Shown here: positions 57,248-64,000 of the stretch, piece by piece
How the letters are laid out: every line of letters begins with the position of its first letter
Numbering within the stretch: position 1 is the first letter of the stretch
Source of the DNA: Phytohabitans maris
GTDB lineage: Bacteria; Actinomycetota; Actinomycetes; Mycobacteriales; Micromonosporaceae
Length of the DNA: 64,000 nucleotides
Direction: 5' to 3'
Assembly (NCBI RefSeq): GCF_031085175.1
Contig: NZ_JAVHUY010000012.1
Span: 124,001 to 188,000, forward strand
Translations under genes and position numbers: made by a program
The notes under the pieces: model-generated
Databases searched by the model: none
What the model was told of the DNA's origin: nothing
What the model saw: the letters and a program-made list of their open reading frames with translations, nothing else

Positions 57248-57616
57248 TCAGTGGAACGAGTCGCCGCAGGCGCAGGAGCCCTGCGCGTTGGGGTTGTCGA
57301 TCGTGAAGCCCTGGGCGTCGATCCGGTCGGCGAAGTCGATGGTCGCGCCGGAGAGGTAGGGCGCGCTCATCCGGTCGACGACGACCTCGACACCGTCGAA
57401 GCCGCTGACCACGTCACCGTCGAGCGAACGCTCGTCGAAGAAGAGCTGGTAGCGCAGGCCCGAACAGCCGCCCGGCTGCACGGCGACCCGCAGCCGCAGG
57501 TCGTCGCGGCCCTCCTGCTCGATCAGGGCCTTGACCTTCTGCGCCGCGACGTCGGTGAGGACAACGGTGGTCGGGGCCGTGGCCTCGGTCGACTCGGCCT
57601 GCGTCGGAGTGGTCAC
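57248..57616 (-). CDS. erpA: Iron-sulfur cluster insertion protein (ErpA/HesB)
   Basis: A 122-residue A-type carrier. The three cluster Cys are in QPGGCSGLRYQL near residue 51 and GSCACGDSF near 115-117. It delivers [Fe-S] clusters to apoproteins. It corresponds to M. tuberculosis Rv2204c, beside the same adenosine kinase gene. GTG at 57616 is preceded by GGGAGA. A hairpin follows the stop. Confidence 0.93.
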   Translation of the reverse strand: MTTPTQAESTEATAPTTVVLTDVAAQKVKALIEQEGRDDLRLRVAVQPGGCSGLRYQLFFDERSLDGDVVSGFDGVEVVVDRMSAPYLSGATIDFADRIDAQGFTIDNPNAQGSCACGDSFH

Positions 57617-57789
57617 TTGGATATCTCCCTGTGCCGGTGCGGATTGGTTCGGTACTTATCAGGCAACGCTAGCCCGCTGGCAGGCGATTCCCAATGCACT
57701 GTCTTTCAAGTCTAGGCCAGTATCACCCAGAATCTCGCTGAGAACAGCGCGTCGGGTAAGGCGAGCGCCCCGCGGCACGCCGCTGTGAT

Positions 57790-57833
57790 CCTCCCCACGG
57801 CGCCCGACGCGCCTCCCCACGGCGCCCGGCGCG
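57790..57833. repeat. Two-copy 22-bp tandem repeat
   Basis: Units 57790-57811 and 57812-57833 begin CCTCCCCACGGCGCCCG and match at 21 of 22 positions. They end 4 bp from the glycerate kinase stop. Confidence 0.8.
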
Positions 57834-57837
57834 CGGC

Positions 57838-58953
57838 TCAGCGGCTCCACTGGGTGGCCAGGCGGGCGCCCAGCGCGCGCAGGCCCTCGGCCGGGCGCGC
57901 CATCGCCTCGTCCACGCTGCCGAAATGGTCGGTCAGCGACCACGACTCGGTGACCCCGGCCGCCGCGGCCTCGCGCCGGCCGGCGCTCACCCGGCCGGCG
58001 ACCACCACGCAGGGCAGGCCGCGGTCGCGGGCGGCCCCGGCCACGCCGGCCACCACCTTGCCGCGCAGCGACTGGAAGTCGAACGAACCCTCGCCGGTGA
58101 TCACCAGGTCGGCGGCGTCGAGCGCGGCGTCCAGGCCGATCAGGCGGTTGACCAGCGCGATACCGGACTCGCACCGGCCGCCCAGCGCCAGGATCGCGGC
58201 GCCCAGGCCGCCCGCCGCGCCGGCGCCGGGCAGGCCCGCGACCCCCGGCGGGCAGGTGGGGAGCTTCTCCAGCACGCCGGCCCACCGTTCCAGGGCGCCG
58301 TCGAGCAGCATGATGTCTTCGCGGGTGGCGCCCTTCTGCGGGCCGTACACGTTCGACGCGCCGTGCAGCCCGGTCAGCGGGCTGTCCACGTCCGTGGCGG
58401 CGACCAGCTCCACCTCGCGCAGCCGGGGCGTACCGCCCAGCCCGGCGACCGTGACCAGGGCCGCCCCGCCGTACGGCAGCGCGTACCCGGAGTCGTCCAC
58501 CGGCGGGGCGCCGAGCGCGGCGAGCATGCCGGCGCCACCGTCGTTCGTCGCGGAACCGCCCAGCCCGACCACGACACCGCGGGCGCCGTTCTCCACCGCG
58601 TGCGTGACCAGGACCCCCAGGCCGTACGAGGTCGCCCGCCGCACGTCGCGTTCGGCCGGGTCGACCAGGTGCAGGCCGCACGCCTGGGCGCTCTCCACGT
58701 ACGCGGTGTCCCCCACCACCAGCACCGAACCGGCCGCCGGGCGCCCGAGCGGGTCGACCGTCTCCACCGGCACGACCCGGCCGGGCAGGGCCGCCGCCAG
58801 TACGTCCACGAAGCCCGGCCCGCCGTCCGCGAGCGGGCGGCTCACGACCTCGTCCTCCGGTGCCGCCGAGAGCCAGCCCTCGGCGACCGCGGCGGCCACC
58901 TCCGGCGCGGAGAGCGTGCCGGCGAACTTGTCCGGGCAGATCAGTAGGCGCAT
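57838..58953 (-). CDS. glxK: Glycerate kinase
   Basis: A 371-residue GckA/GlxK-type kinase that phosphorylates glycerate. The start MRLLICPDKFAGTLSA with the conserved KF-GT loop, GLGGSATNDGGAGMLAALG near residue 130, DVDSPLTG near 190, GAAGGLGAAILALGG near 245 and ITGEGSFDFQSLRGK near 290 are typical. It corresponds to Rv2205c in M. tuberculosis, in the same neighbourhood. It is divergent from nadA with 50 bp between the starts. Confidence 0.92.
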   Translation of the reverse strand: MRLLICPDKFAGTLSAPEVAAAVAEGWLSAAPEDEVVSRPLADGGPGFVDVLAAALPGRVVPVETVDPLGRPAAGSVLVVGDTAYVESAQACGLHLVDPAERDVRRATSYGLGVLVTHAVENGARGVVVGLGGSATNDGGAGMLAALGAPPVDDSGYALPYGGAALVTVAGLGGTPRLREVELVAATDVDSPLTGLHGASNVYGPQKGATREDIMLLDGALERWAGVLEKLPTCPPGVAGLPGAGAAGGLGAAILALGGRCESGIALVNRLIGLDAALDAADLVITGEGSFDFQSLRGKVVAGVAGAARDRGLPCVVVAGRVSAGRREAAAAGVTESWSLTDHFGSVDEAMARPAEGLRALGARLATQWSR

Positions 58954-59003
58954 GGTTTCGCAGTGTGGCAGGACACAGCGTCGGACCTGCGCTCGGGCGC
59001 ATC

Positions 59004-60215
59004 ATGGAGGGCGTGACTTCCACGACGTCCCCTGGCTCCGCCTCCCCTGCCTCCGCTTGGACTGAGCCGTCGAGCACCGGCGCCGCCCTGCTGCTGCTCG
59101 GCCGGGGCAGTGACCCGTCCGCCGAAAAGGGTGTCGAGTGTCCGGGCGAGCTCCCCTCGCCGAGCGACCCCACCCTGGTCGAGCGGGCCCGCCGGGCCAA
59201 GGCCGCGCTCGGCGACCGGCTCTTCGTGCTGGGCCACCACTACCAGCGCGACGAGGTGATCCAGTTCGCCGACGTGACCGGTGACTCGTTCAAGCTGGCC
59301 CGCGAGGCGGCGGCCCGGCCGGAGGCGGAGTTCATCGTCTTCTGCGGCGTGCACTTCATGGCCGAGAGCGCCGACATCCTCACCTCCGACGCGCAAAAGG
59401 TCGTGCTGCCCGACCTCGGCGCCGGCTGCTCGATGGCCGACATGGCCGCGCTCTCCCAGGTCGAGACCGCGTGGGAGCTGCTGCAGGACCTCGGGGTCGC
59501 CGACTCGACGATCCCGGTCACCTACATGAACTCCTCGGCCGACATCAAGGGCTTCGTCGGCCGCAACAACGGCGTGGTCTGCACCTCGTCCAACGCGAAG
59601 CGGGCGCTGACCTGGGCGTTCGAGCGGGGCTCAAAGGTGCTGTTCCTGCCCGACCAGCACCTGGGGCGCAACACCGCCGTACTCGAAATGGGTTTTGATC
59701 TTGAGGATTGTGTCCTCTACAACCCGCACAAGCCGGGCGGCGGCCTCACCCCGGAGCAGTTGCGCGACGCGAAGATGATCCTGTGGCGCGGGCACTGCTC
59801 GGTGCACGGCCGCTTCACGCTCGGCTGCGTCGAGGAGGTGCGCGAACGGGTGCCCGGCGTCAACGTGCTGGTCCACCCCGAGTGCCGCCACGAGGTGGTC
59901 ACGGCCGCCGACTACGTCGGCTCGACCGAATACATCATCAAGACCATCGATGCCGCGCCGGCCGGCTCGGCGTGGGCGGTGGGGACGGAGCTCAATCTGG
60001 TACGGCGGCTCGCCAACGCCCACCCCGACAAGCAGATCATGTTCCTCGACCGCAACGTCTGCTACTGCTCCACGATGAACCGCATCGACCTGCCTCACCT
60101 CGTCTGGGCACTGGAGGAGCTGGCCGCCGGACGGCTGGTCAACCAGATCACAGTGGACGCCGACACCGCGCACCACGCGCGCGTCGCCCTTGACCAGATG
60201 CTCGCCCTGCCATAA
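59004..60215 (+). CDS. nadA: Quinolinate synthase A
   Basis: A 403-residue [4Fe-4S] enzyme that makes quinolinate for NAD synthesis. ILGHHYQRDEVIQFADVTGDSF-like LGHHYQRDEVIQFADVTGD near residue 75, the cluster Cys in PDLGAGCSMAD near 140, CxxC-like CSVHGRFTLGC and HPECRHEV near 290, and FLDRNVCYCSTMNRI near 350 are present. ATG at 59004 has no strong ribosome-binding site; GTG at 59013 is an alternative. Without adjacent nadB or nadC. Divergent from the glycerate kinase gene. Confidence 0.93.
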   Translation: MEGVTSTTSPGSASPASAWTEPSSTGAALLLLGRGSDPSAEKGVECPGELPSPSDPTLVERARRAKAALGDRLFVLGHHYQRDEVIQFADVTGDSFKLAREAAARPEAEFIVFCGVHFMAESADILTSDAQKVVLPDLGAGCSMADMAALSQVETAWELLQDLGVADSTIPVTYMNSSADIKGFVGRNNGVVCTSSNAKRALTWAFERGSKVLFLPDQHLGRNTAVLEMGFDLEDCVLYNPHKPGGGLTPEQLRDAKMILWRGHCSVHGRFTLGCVEEVRERVPGVNVLVHPECRHEVVTAADYVGSTEYIIKTIDAAPAGSAWAVGTELNLVRRLANAHPDKQIMFLDRNVCYCSTMNRIDLPHLVWALEELAAGRLVNQITVDADTAHHARVALDQMLALP

Positions 60216-60298
60216 CCCTCCGTAGCTCGACGTTTACGGTCTCCCCGTTTCGTGCCACCTCATACCGTGTGTGCCCCGCCCGACAGGTCACGGAGCGC

Positions 60299-60304
60299 TA
60301 TGCT
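60299..60304 (+). promoter_or_regulatory. -10 element of the murA-like gene
   Basis: TATGCT is a strong -10; transcription from about 60310 would give a ~55-nt leader containing a small GGCAC-AA-GTGCC hairpin and GGAGG before the TTG start. Confidence 0.5.
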
Positions 60305-60365
60305 CCTCGGGCGGCAATCGGGGGCACAAGTGCCGCACTAGGGGCCATCTGGTGGAGGTTGTGCG

Positions 60366-61724
60366 TTGACCGTGAATGACGTCCTGACCGTGCATGGCGG
60401 CACTCCGCTGCACGGGCGGATCCGGGTCCGCGGTGCCAAGAACCTCGTCTCCAAGGCGATGGTCGCGGCGCTGCTGGGCGACGCGCCGAGCCGGCTGTAC
60501 GACGTGCCGCGCATCCGCGACGTCGAGGTCGTGCGCGGCCTGCTGGAGATCCACGGCGTCCGGGTCAGCGACGGTGACGACGAGGGCGAGCTGATCCTCG
60601 ACCCCGCCAACGTCGAGAGCGCCACCACCGACGAGATCAACGTGCACGCCGGCTCCAGCCGCATCCCGATCCTCTTCTGCGGGCCGCTGCTGCACCGCCT
60701 CGGCCACGCGTTCATCCCCGACCTCGGCGGCTGCCACATCGGGCCGCGGCCGATCGACTTCCACATCCAGGCGCTGCGCCAGTTCGGTGCGGTCGTCGAC
60801 AAGGCGCCCGAGGGCATGCACCTCACCGCGCCGAACGGGCTGCACGGCACCAAGCTGGAGCTGCCGTACCCGAGCGTGGGCGCCACCGAGCAGGTGCTGC
60901 TCACCGCGGTGATGGCCGAGGGCGTCACCGAGCTGCGCAACGCGGCGGTCGAGCCGGAGATCATCGACCTCATCTGCGTACTGCAGAAGATGGGCGCGAT
61001 CATCAAGGTGCACACCGACCGGGTGATCGAGATCCAGGGGGTTCCCCGCCTCGGCGGCTACACCCACCGCCCGATCCCGGACCGCATCGAGGCGGCCAGC
61101 TGGGCGGCGGCCGCCCTGGCCACCGGCGGCGACATCGAGGTGCTCGGCGCCGAGCAGGTCGACATGATGACGTTCCTCAACGTCTTCCGCTCGGTCGGCG
61201 GGGCGTACGAGGTCACCGACATGCGCCCGCCGCGCAACGGCTCCCCCGGTCAGGAAGGCAAGATCCGCTTCTGGCACCCGGGCGGCGAGCTCAAGGCCGT
61301 GGCGCTGGAGACCGACGTGCACCCCGGCTTCATGACCGACTGGCAGCAGCCGCTGGTGGTGGCGCTGACCCAGGCACGAGGCCTGTCGATCGTGCACGAG
61401 ACCGTGTACGAGCAGCGGCTCGGCTACACCGAGGCGCTCAACTCGATGGGCGCCACGATCCAGGTGTACCGGGACTGCCTGGGCGGCACCCCGTGCCGCT
61501 TCGGCCGGCGCGACTTCAAGCACTCCGCGGTGATCGCCGGGCCGAGTAAGCTGCACGCCGCCGACCTGGTCATCCCCGACCTGCGGGCCGGCTTCAGCCA
61601 CCTGATCGCGGCGCTCGCGGCCGAGGGCACCTCCCGGGTGTACGGCGTCGACCTGATCAACCGGGGCTACGAAGACTTCGAGGCCAAGCTGGCGGCGCTG
61701 GGCGCGCACGCCGAGCGCTCTTGA
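60366..61724 (+). CDS. murA: UDP-N-acetylglucosamine 1-carboxyvinyltransferase paralogue (MurA family)
   Basis: A 452-residue MurA-type enzyme that transfers enolpyruvate to UDP-GlcNAc. VRGAKNLVSKA (Lys/Asn of the substrate loop) near residue 22, the catalytic Cys in PDLGGCHIGPRPIDFH near 122, PGFMTDWQQPLVVALTQA near 320 and DLRAGFSHLIAALAAEG near 405 are kept, so fosfomycin-type chemistry at Cys should be possible. It is longer than E. coli MurA (419) owing to an insert near residue 290. TTG at 60366 is preceded by GGAGG at 8 nt; GTG at 60372 is possible. Actinomycetes often have two MurA genes. Confidence 0.9.
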   Translation: MTVNDVLTVHGGTPLHGRIRVRGAKNLVSKAMVAALLGDAPSRLYDVPRIRDVEVVRGLLEIHGVRVSDGDDEGELILDPANVESATTDEINVHAGSSRIPILFCGPLLHRLGHAFIPDLGGCHIGPRPIDFHIQALRQFGAVVDKAPEGMHLTAPNGLHGTKLELPYPSVGATEQVLLTAVMAEGVTELRNAAVEPEIIDLICVLQKMGAIIKVHTDRVIEIQGVPRLGGYTHRPIPDRIEAASWAAAALATGGDIEVLGAEQVDMMTFLNVFRSVGGAYEVTDMRPPRNGSPGQEGKIRFWHPGGELKAVALETDVHPGFMTDWQQPLVVALTQARGLSIVHETVYEQRLGYTEALNSMGATIQVYRDCLGGTPCRFGRRDFKHSAVIAGPSKLHAADLVIPDLRAGFSHLIAALAAEGTSRVYGVDLINRGYEDFEAKLAALGAHAERS

Positions 61725-61730
61725 TCCCGG

Positions 61731-61736
61731 TACCCT
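61731..61736 (+). promoter_or_regulatory. -10 element of a leaderless DUF3043 transcript
   Basis: TACCCT ends 7 nt before the GTG at 61744, which helps choose that start over the GTG at 61738. Confidence 0.45.
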
Positions 61737-61743
61737 CGTGAGC

Positions 61744-62382
61744 GTGCCGTCACTGTTCCGCCGCAAGCCCGCCGACGTCGTCGACTCCTCGCCCGCTGAT
61801 GACATGCCCCTCGCGGACGCGGAGGTCGATGCCGCCCGCCCGAAGGGGCACACGCCGAGCAAGAAAGAGCTCGGTGTCGAGACGCCCAAGCGCGCCAGCA
61901 GTAACCGGCGCCGGGCGGTCGAGCCGGCGCCGGCCAACCGCCGCGAGGCGTACAAGAAGATGCGGGAGAAGCAGCGGGCCGAGCGGGCCGAGGCCTCGGC
62001 CGGCATGCGGGCCGGTGACGAGCGTTACCTGCTCGCCCGCGACCGCGGCCCCGAGCGGCTGCTGGTGCGCAACATCGTCGACGCGCGGCGCACGGTCGGC
62101 ACATGGTTCTTCGGCGGCGCGCTGGTCGTGCTGATCGGCTCGTCGGGCGCGATGCCACCCGCCGTGCGCTTCGTCTCCAACATGCTGTGGGCGGCCCTGG
62201 CGCTCGGCGTCGTGGTCGACTCGGTGCTGATTTCCCGCAAGGTCAGGCGCCTGGTCCGCGAGCGCTTCCCGAAGACGACCCAGCGGATGGGCTCGCTCTA
62301 CCTGTACGCGATCACCCGCTCGATCACCTTCCGCCGGATGCGCATGCCGAAGCCCAAGGTGCAGATCGGCGACGCGGTCTAG
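61744..62382 (+). CDS. DUF3043 membrane protein
   Basis: A 212-residue actinobacterial protein. The first ~90 residues are highly basic and charged (KKELGVETPKRASSNRRR, EAYKKMREKQRAERAEAS), then the DUF3043 core DERYLLARDRGPERLLVRNIVDARR, two membrane helices (~120-137 and ~145-163) and a basic tail ending PKPKVQIGDAV. Function unknown but conserved near respiratory and cell-wall genes. GTG at 61744 is chosen by the TACCCT 7 nt upstream. It follows murA by 19 bp. Confidence 0.85.
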   Translation: MPSLFRRKPADVVDSSPADDMPLADAEVDAARPKGHTPSKKELGVETPKRASSNRRRAVEPAPANRREAYKKMREKQRAERAEASAGMRAGDERYLLARDRGPERLLVRNIVDARRTVGTWFFGGALVVLIGSSGAMPPAVRFVSNMLWAALALGVVVDSVLISRKVRRLVRERFPKTTQRMGSLYLYAITRSITFRRMRMPKPKVQIGDAV

Positions 62383-62386
62383 GGCC

Positions 62387-63034
62387 GTGGCGTTCGCCGG
62401 CTTTCCCGCCGAGGCCTTCGCGTTCTACGAGGGGCTCGAGGCAGACAACTCCCGCACGTACTGGACCGCGCACAAGGACGTGTACGACACCTGCGTACGC
62501 GGGCCGATGGGCGAGCTCGCGGCGGAGCTGGCCCCGTTGGTGCGGGCCGAGCCGAAGGTCTTCCGCCCGCACCGGGACGTACGCTTTTCGAAGGACAAAT
62601 CGCCCTACAAGACCCACCAGGGGGCATTCTTCGAGGTGTCCAGCGGCGTCGGCTACTACCTGCACGTCGACGCCGGGGGCCTGTTTACGGCGGCCGGGTT
62701 CTACGCGCACAGCCGCGAGCAGACCGCCCGCTTTCGGGCCGCGGTCGACGCCCCCGCCACCGGCGTCGAGCTGGAGAAGATCGTGCGGACGCTCACCCGC
62801 CACGGCTTCGAGCCCGGTGGCGACCGGGTGAAGACCCGACCGCGCGGCTGCCCACCCGACCACCCGCGCCTCACGCTGATGCGCCACGAGGCCCTGACCG
62901 CCGGACGCCGCCACGCAGCGGGCCCGGAGCTTGAGGGGCGCACCTCCTTCGACCTCGTACGCACCGACTGGCGGCGCCTGCGCCCGCTCGTCGACTGGGT
63001 GGAGACCAACGTCGGCCCCTTCGACCTGACCTAG
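62387..63034 (+). CDS. DUF2461 family protein
   Basis: A 215-residue protein with the DUF2461 pattern: FPAEAFAFYEGLEADNSRTYWTAHK at the start, RPHRDVRFSKDKSPYKTHQGAFF near residue 60, GGLFTAAGFYAHSREQ near 95 and TRPRGCPPDHPRLTLMRHEAL near 155. The role is unknown. It follows the DUF3043 stop by 4 bp, so is probably co-transcribed. Family-2 palindrome copy 3 begins 29 bp after its stop. Confidence 0.88.
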   Translation: MAFAGFPAEAFAFYEGLEADNSRTYWTAHKDVYDTCVRGPMGELAAELAPLVRAEPKVFRPHRDVRFSKDKSPYKTHQGAFFEVSSGVGYYLHVDAGGLFTAAGFYAHSREQTARFRAAVDAPATGVELEKIVRTLTRHGFEPGGDRVKTRPRGCPPDHPRLTLMRHEALTAGRRHAAGPELEGRTSFDLVRTDWRRLRPLVDWVETNVGPFDLT

Positions 63035-63063
63035 CCCCCCTTCGAACCGGTCCCAGCCCGGGC

Positions 63064-63111
63064 GATCGTGGTATTTGAGTGCCCTCATTGGGGCACTGAG
63101 ATACCACGATC
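63064..63111. repeat. Family-2 palindrome, copy 3 (48 nt)
   Basis: GATCGTGGTA (63064-63073) pairs perfectly with TACCACGATC (63102-63111) around an inner AGTGCCC / GGGCACT stem. The outer arms match copies 1 and 2 while the inner stem has changed on both strands. It lies between the DUF2461 gene and the convergent ATPase fragment. Confidence 0.85.
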
Positions 63112-63239
63112 CGCGGACGTCGTGCCAGAAGTCCGAGCCCGGGCGACTGGACGCGCGTCCCGCTCCCGCTGCGCGCCGCACGGCCGGAGCCCGAGTGACC
63201 GTCGCCTCACCGCCGGCGGCTGCCGGTGCCGACCCGTAC

Positions 63240-63440
63240 GCCGCCGCGGGCACGTGGAGCACCGCCGGCGCGCGGACCGACGCCCCCGACCCGCCGGCCG
63301 CCACGGACACATGGACCACCACCGGCCCACGGGCCAACGCCCCCGACCCGCGGGCCGCCGCGGGCACGTCGAGCGGCGCGCACGCCGGCGCGGGCAGGTC
63401 GAGCGGCGCGCGGGCCGCCGCGGGCTCGTGGAGGGCTGCC
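63240..63440. repeat. 57-bp imperfect tandem repeat, about 3.5 units
   Basis: Units begin GCCGCC at 63240, 63297, 63354 and 63414. The first two are exactly 57 nt (19 codons); the third is 60 nt and has an internal 30-nt duplication; the fourth is partial. The repeat keeps frame on both strands and lies where the ATPase fragment loses its family similarity. Confidence 0.75.
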
Positions 63441-64000
63441 GGTGCGGAGGGTGAAGCCGGCCAGGGTCGGATGTCCGTGCCCAGTGCTTGGGCGAGGTGG
63501 GAGGCGGCCCGCCAGTGACGGGCCCGGGTCGCCGGCTGGCCGGGCCGGAGGGCCGCCCGCCAGTGGTGGCCGGCCCGCACCGCGCGCGGCAGGCGGGCGT
63601 AGACGACCTGGCGCACGGCCGGGTCGGCGAACGCGTACCGCGCGCCGGGCCGCCGCACCAGCAGGCCACCCAGCCGGGCGAACACCGCCCGCACCGCGGC
63701 CGCGTCGCCGCCCAGCAGGGCCGCGACCGCCCCGGCGGAGATCGTGTCGCCGAGGGTGGCTGCGGCACCGAGCACGGCACGGTCCCGCTCGTCCAGCCGG
63801 CCGAGGCGGGCGGAGGCGATGCCGCGCACACGCGGCGGCAACGGGGGCTCGCCCCGCTCCGGCAGGCCGTCGGCGGCGACGGCCCGCGCGTACTCGACGG
63901 CGTAGCCGGGTATGCCACCGCAGAGCGGGGTGAGGCGGCCGGCGAGGCGCCCCGGCAGGCCGGCCCGGTCGAGCAGGTGCCGCAGCAGCCGCCCGGTCTC

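Larger units (their letters stand above)
63035..64000 (-). pseudogene. C-terminal part of an AAA/TPR signalling ATPase, 3' end unresolved
   Basis: The gene enters from the right edge on the minus strand. Positions 64000 to about 63480 encode the part just after the ATPase core of LuxR/SARP/cyclase-type proteins: GGIPGYAVEYARAVA, PPLPPRVRGIASARLGRLDE and RDRAVLGAAATLGDTISAGAV, parallel to residues ~490-600 of the cyclase at 6303. Beyond 63480 the family match ends and the frame runs through a 57-bp tandem repeat region, a family-2 palindrome and, antisense, the DUF2461 gene to 62324. The expected TPR region is missing, so it is a truncated or frameshifted copy, or has acquired a low-complexity tail. 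Confidence 0.5.

Overview
This window is chromosomal DNA of a very GC-rich actinomycete, most probably a member of the Micromonosporaceae. The support is the strong codon bias, frequent GTG/TTG starts, an actinobacterial bcc-aa3 respiratory gene set, a DUF574-type methyltransferase, DUF3043, RNase AS and PimB-like genes, and many promoters that place the start codon directly at the transcription start. No rRNA or tRNA gene, CRISPR array, prophage or complete insertion sequence was seen. The family assignment is inference from gene content.

Layout. 1-5.2 kb: a cut membrane protein, a DUF2203 protein, small hypotheticals, proC, a phosphofructokinase with pyrophosphate-type residues, and RNase AS. 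5.2-11.5 kb: a Crp-family regulator next to a large class III cyclase/ATPase, plsC and a membrane protein. 11.5-19.1 kb: otsA, an alpha/beta-hydrolase-like protein coupled to a flavin monooxygenase, a DUF559 protein, an EEP-family hydrolase, glucokinase and a 160-bp MITE-like element. 19.1-25.3 kb: an SRPBCC protein, a FadD15-like acyl-CoA synthetase, a histidine kinase/LuxR regulator pair, and a thioredoxin - leader peptide - DUF4395 cluster. 25.4-37.6 kb: a methyltransferase overlapping a GGDEF-EAL protein, PimB-like glycosyltransferase with an M48 protease, a NYN protein, an exonuclease/GIY-YIG fusion, a RelA/SpoT homologue, Nudix and sugar nucleotidyltransferase genes. 37.6-44.5 kb: a 1417-residue P-type ATPase, an HTH protein overlapping a stand-alone RAM domain, a hydrolase and a FolD paralogue. 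44.6-54.6 kb: ctaE-qcrCAB, ctaG, trpD and ctaC-ctaF. 54.7-64 kb: cysteine desulfurase/TusA, adenosine kinase, ErpA/HesB, glycerate kinase, nadA, murA-like, DUF3043, DUF2461, and the tail of an ATPase running off the right edge.

Working together. ctaC, ctaE, ctaF, ctaG and qcrCAB supply most of the cytochrome bcc-aa3 supercomplex; ctaD is not in the window. RNase AS, the SRPBCC protein, FadD15, PimB, the DEDD exonuclease, trpD, ctaE-qcrCAB, ctaF/ctaC, adenosine kinase, the HesB protein and glycerate kinase are the same genes that sit together in Mycobacterium tuberculosis from Rv2179c to Rv2205c, so much of the window is an ancestral actinobacterial core block with local insertions.

The most unusual layer is between the genes. 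At least three families of 48-62-nt near-perfect palindromes sit almost always between convergent gene ends, with arms that change sequence but stay complementary. There is also a pair of 9-15-bp-arm palindromes exactly 42 bp apart, a ten-unit 17-bp tandem array, several two-copy tandem duplications of 18-23 bp, and a leader peptide whose ribosome-binding site and start codon are duplicated in tandem.
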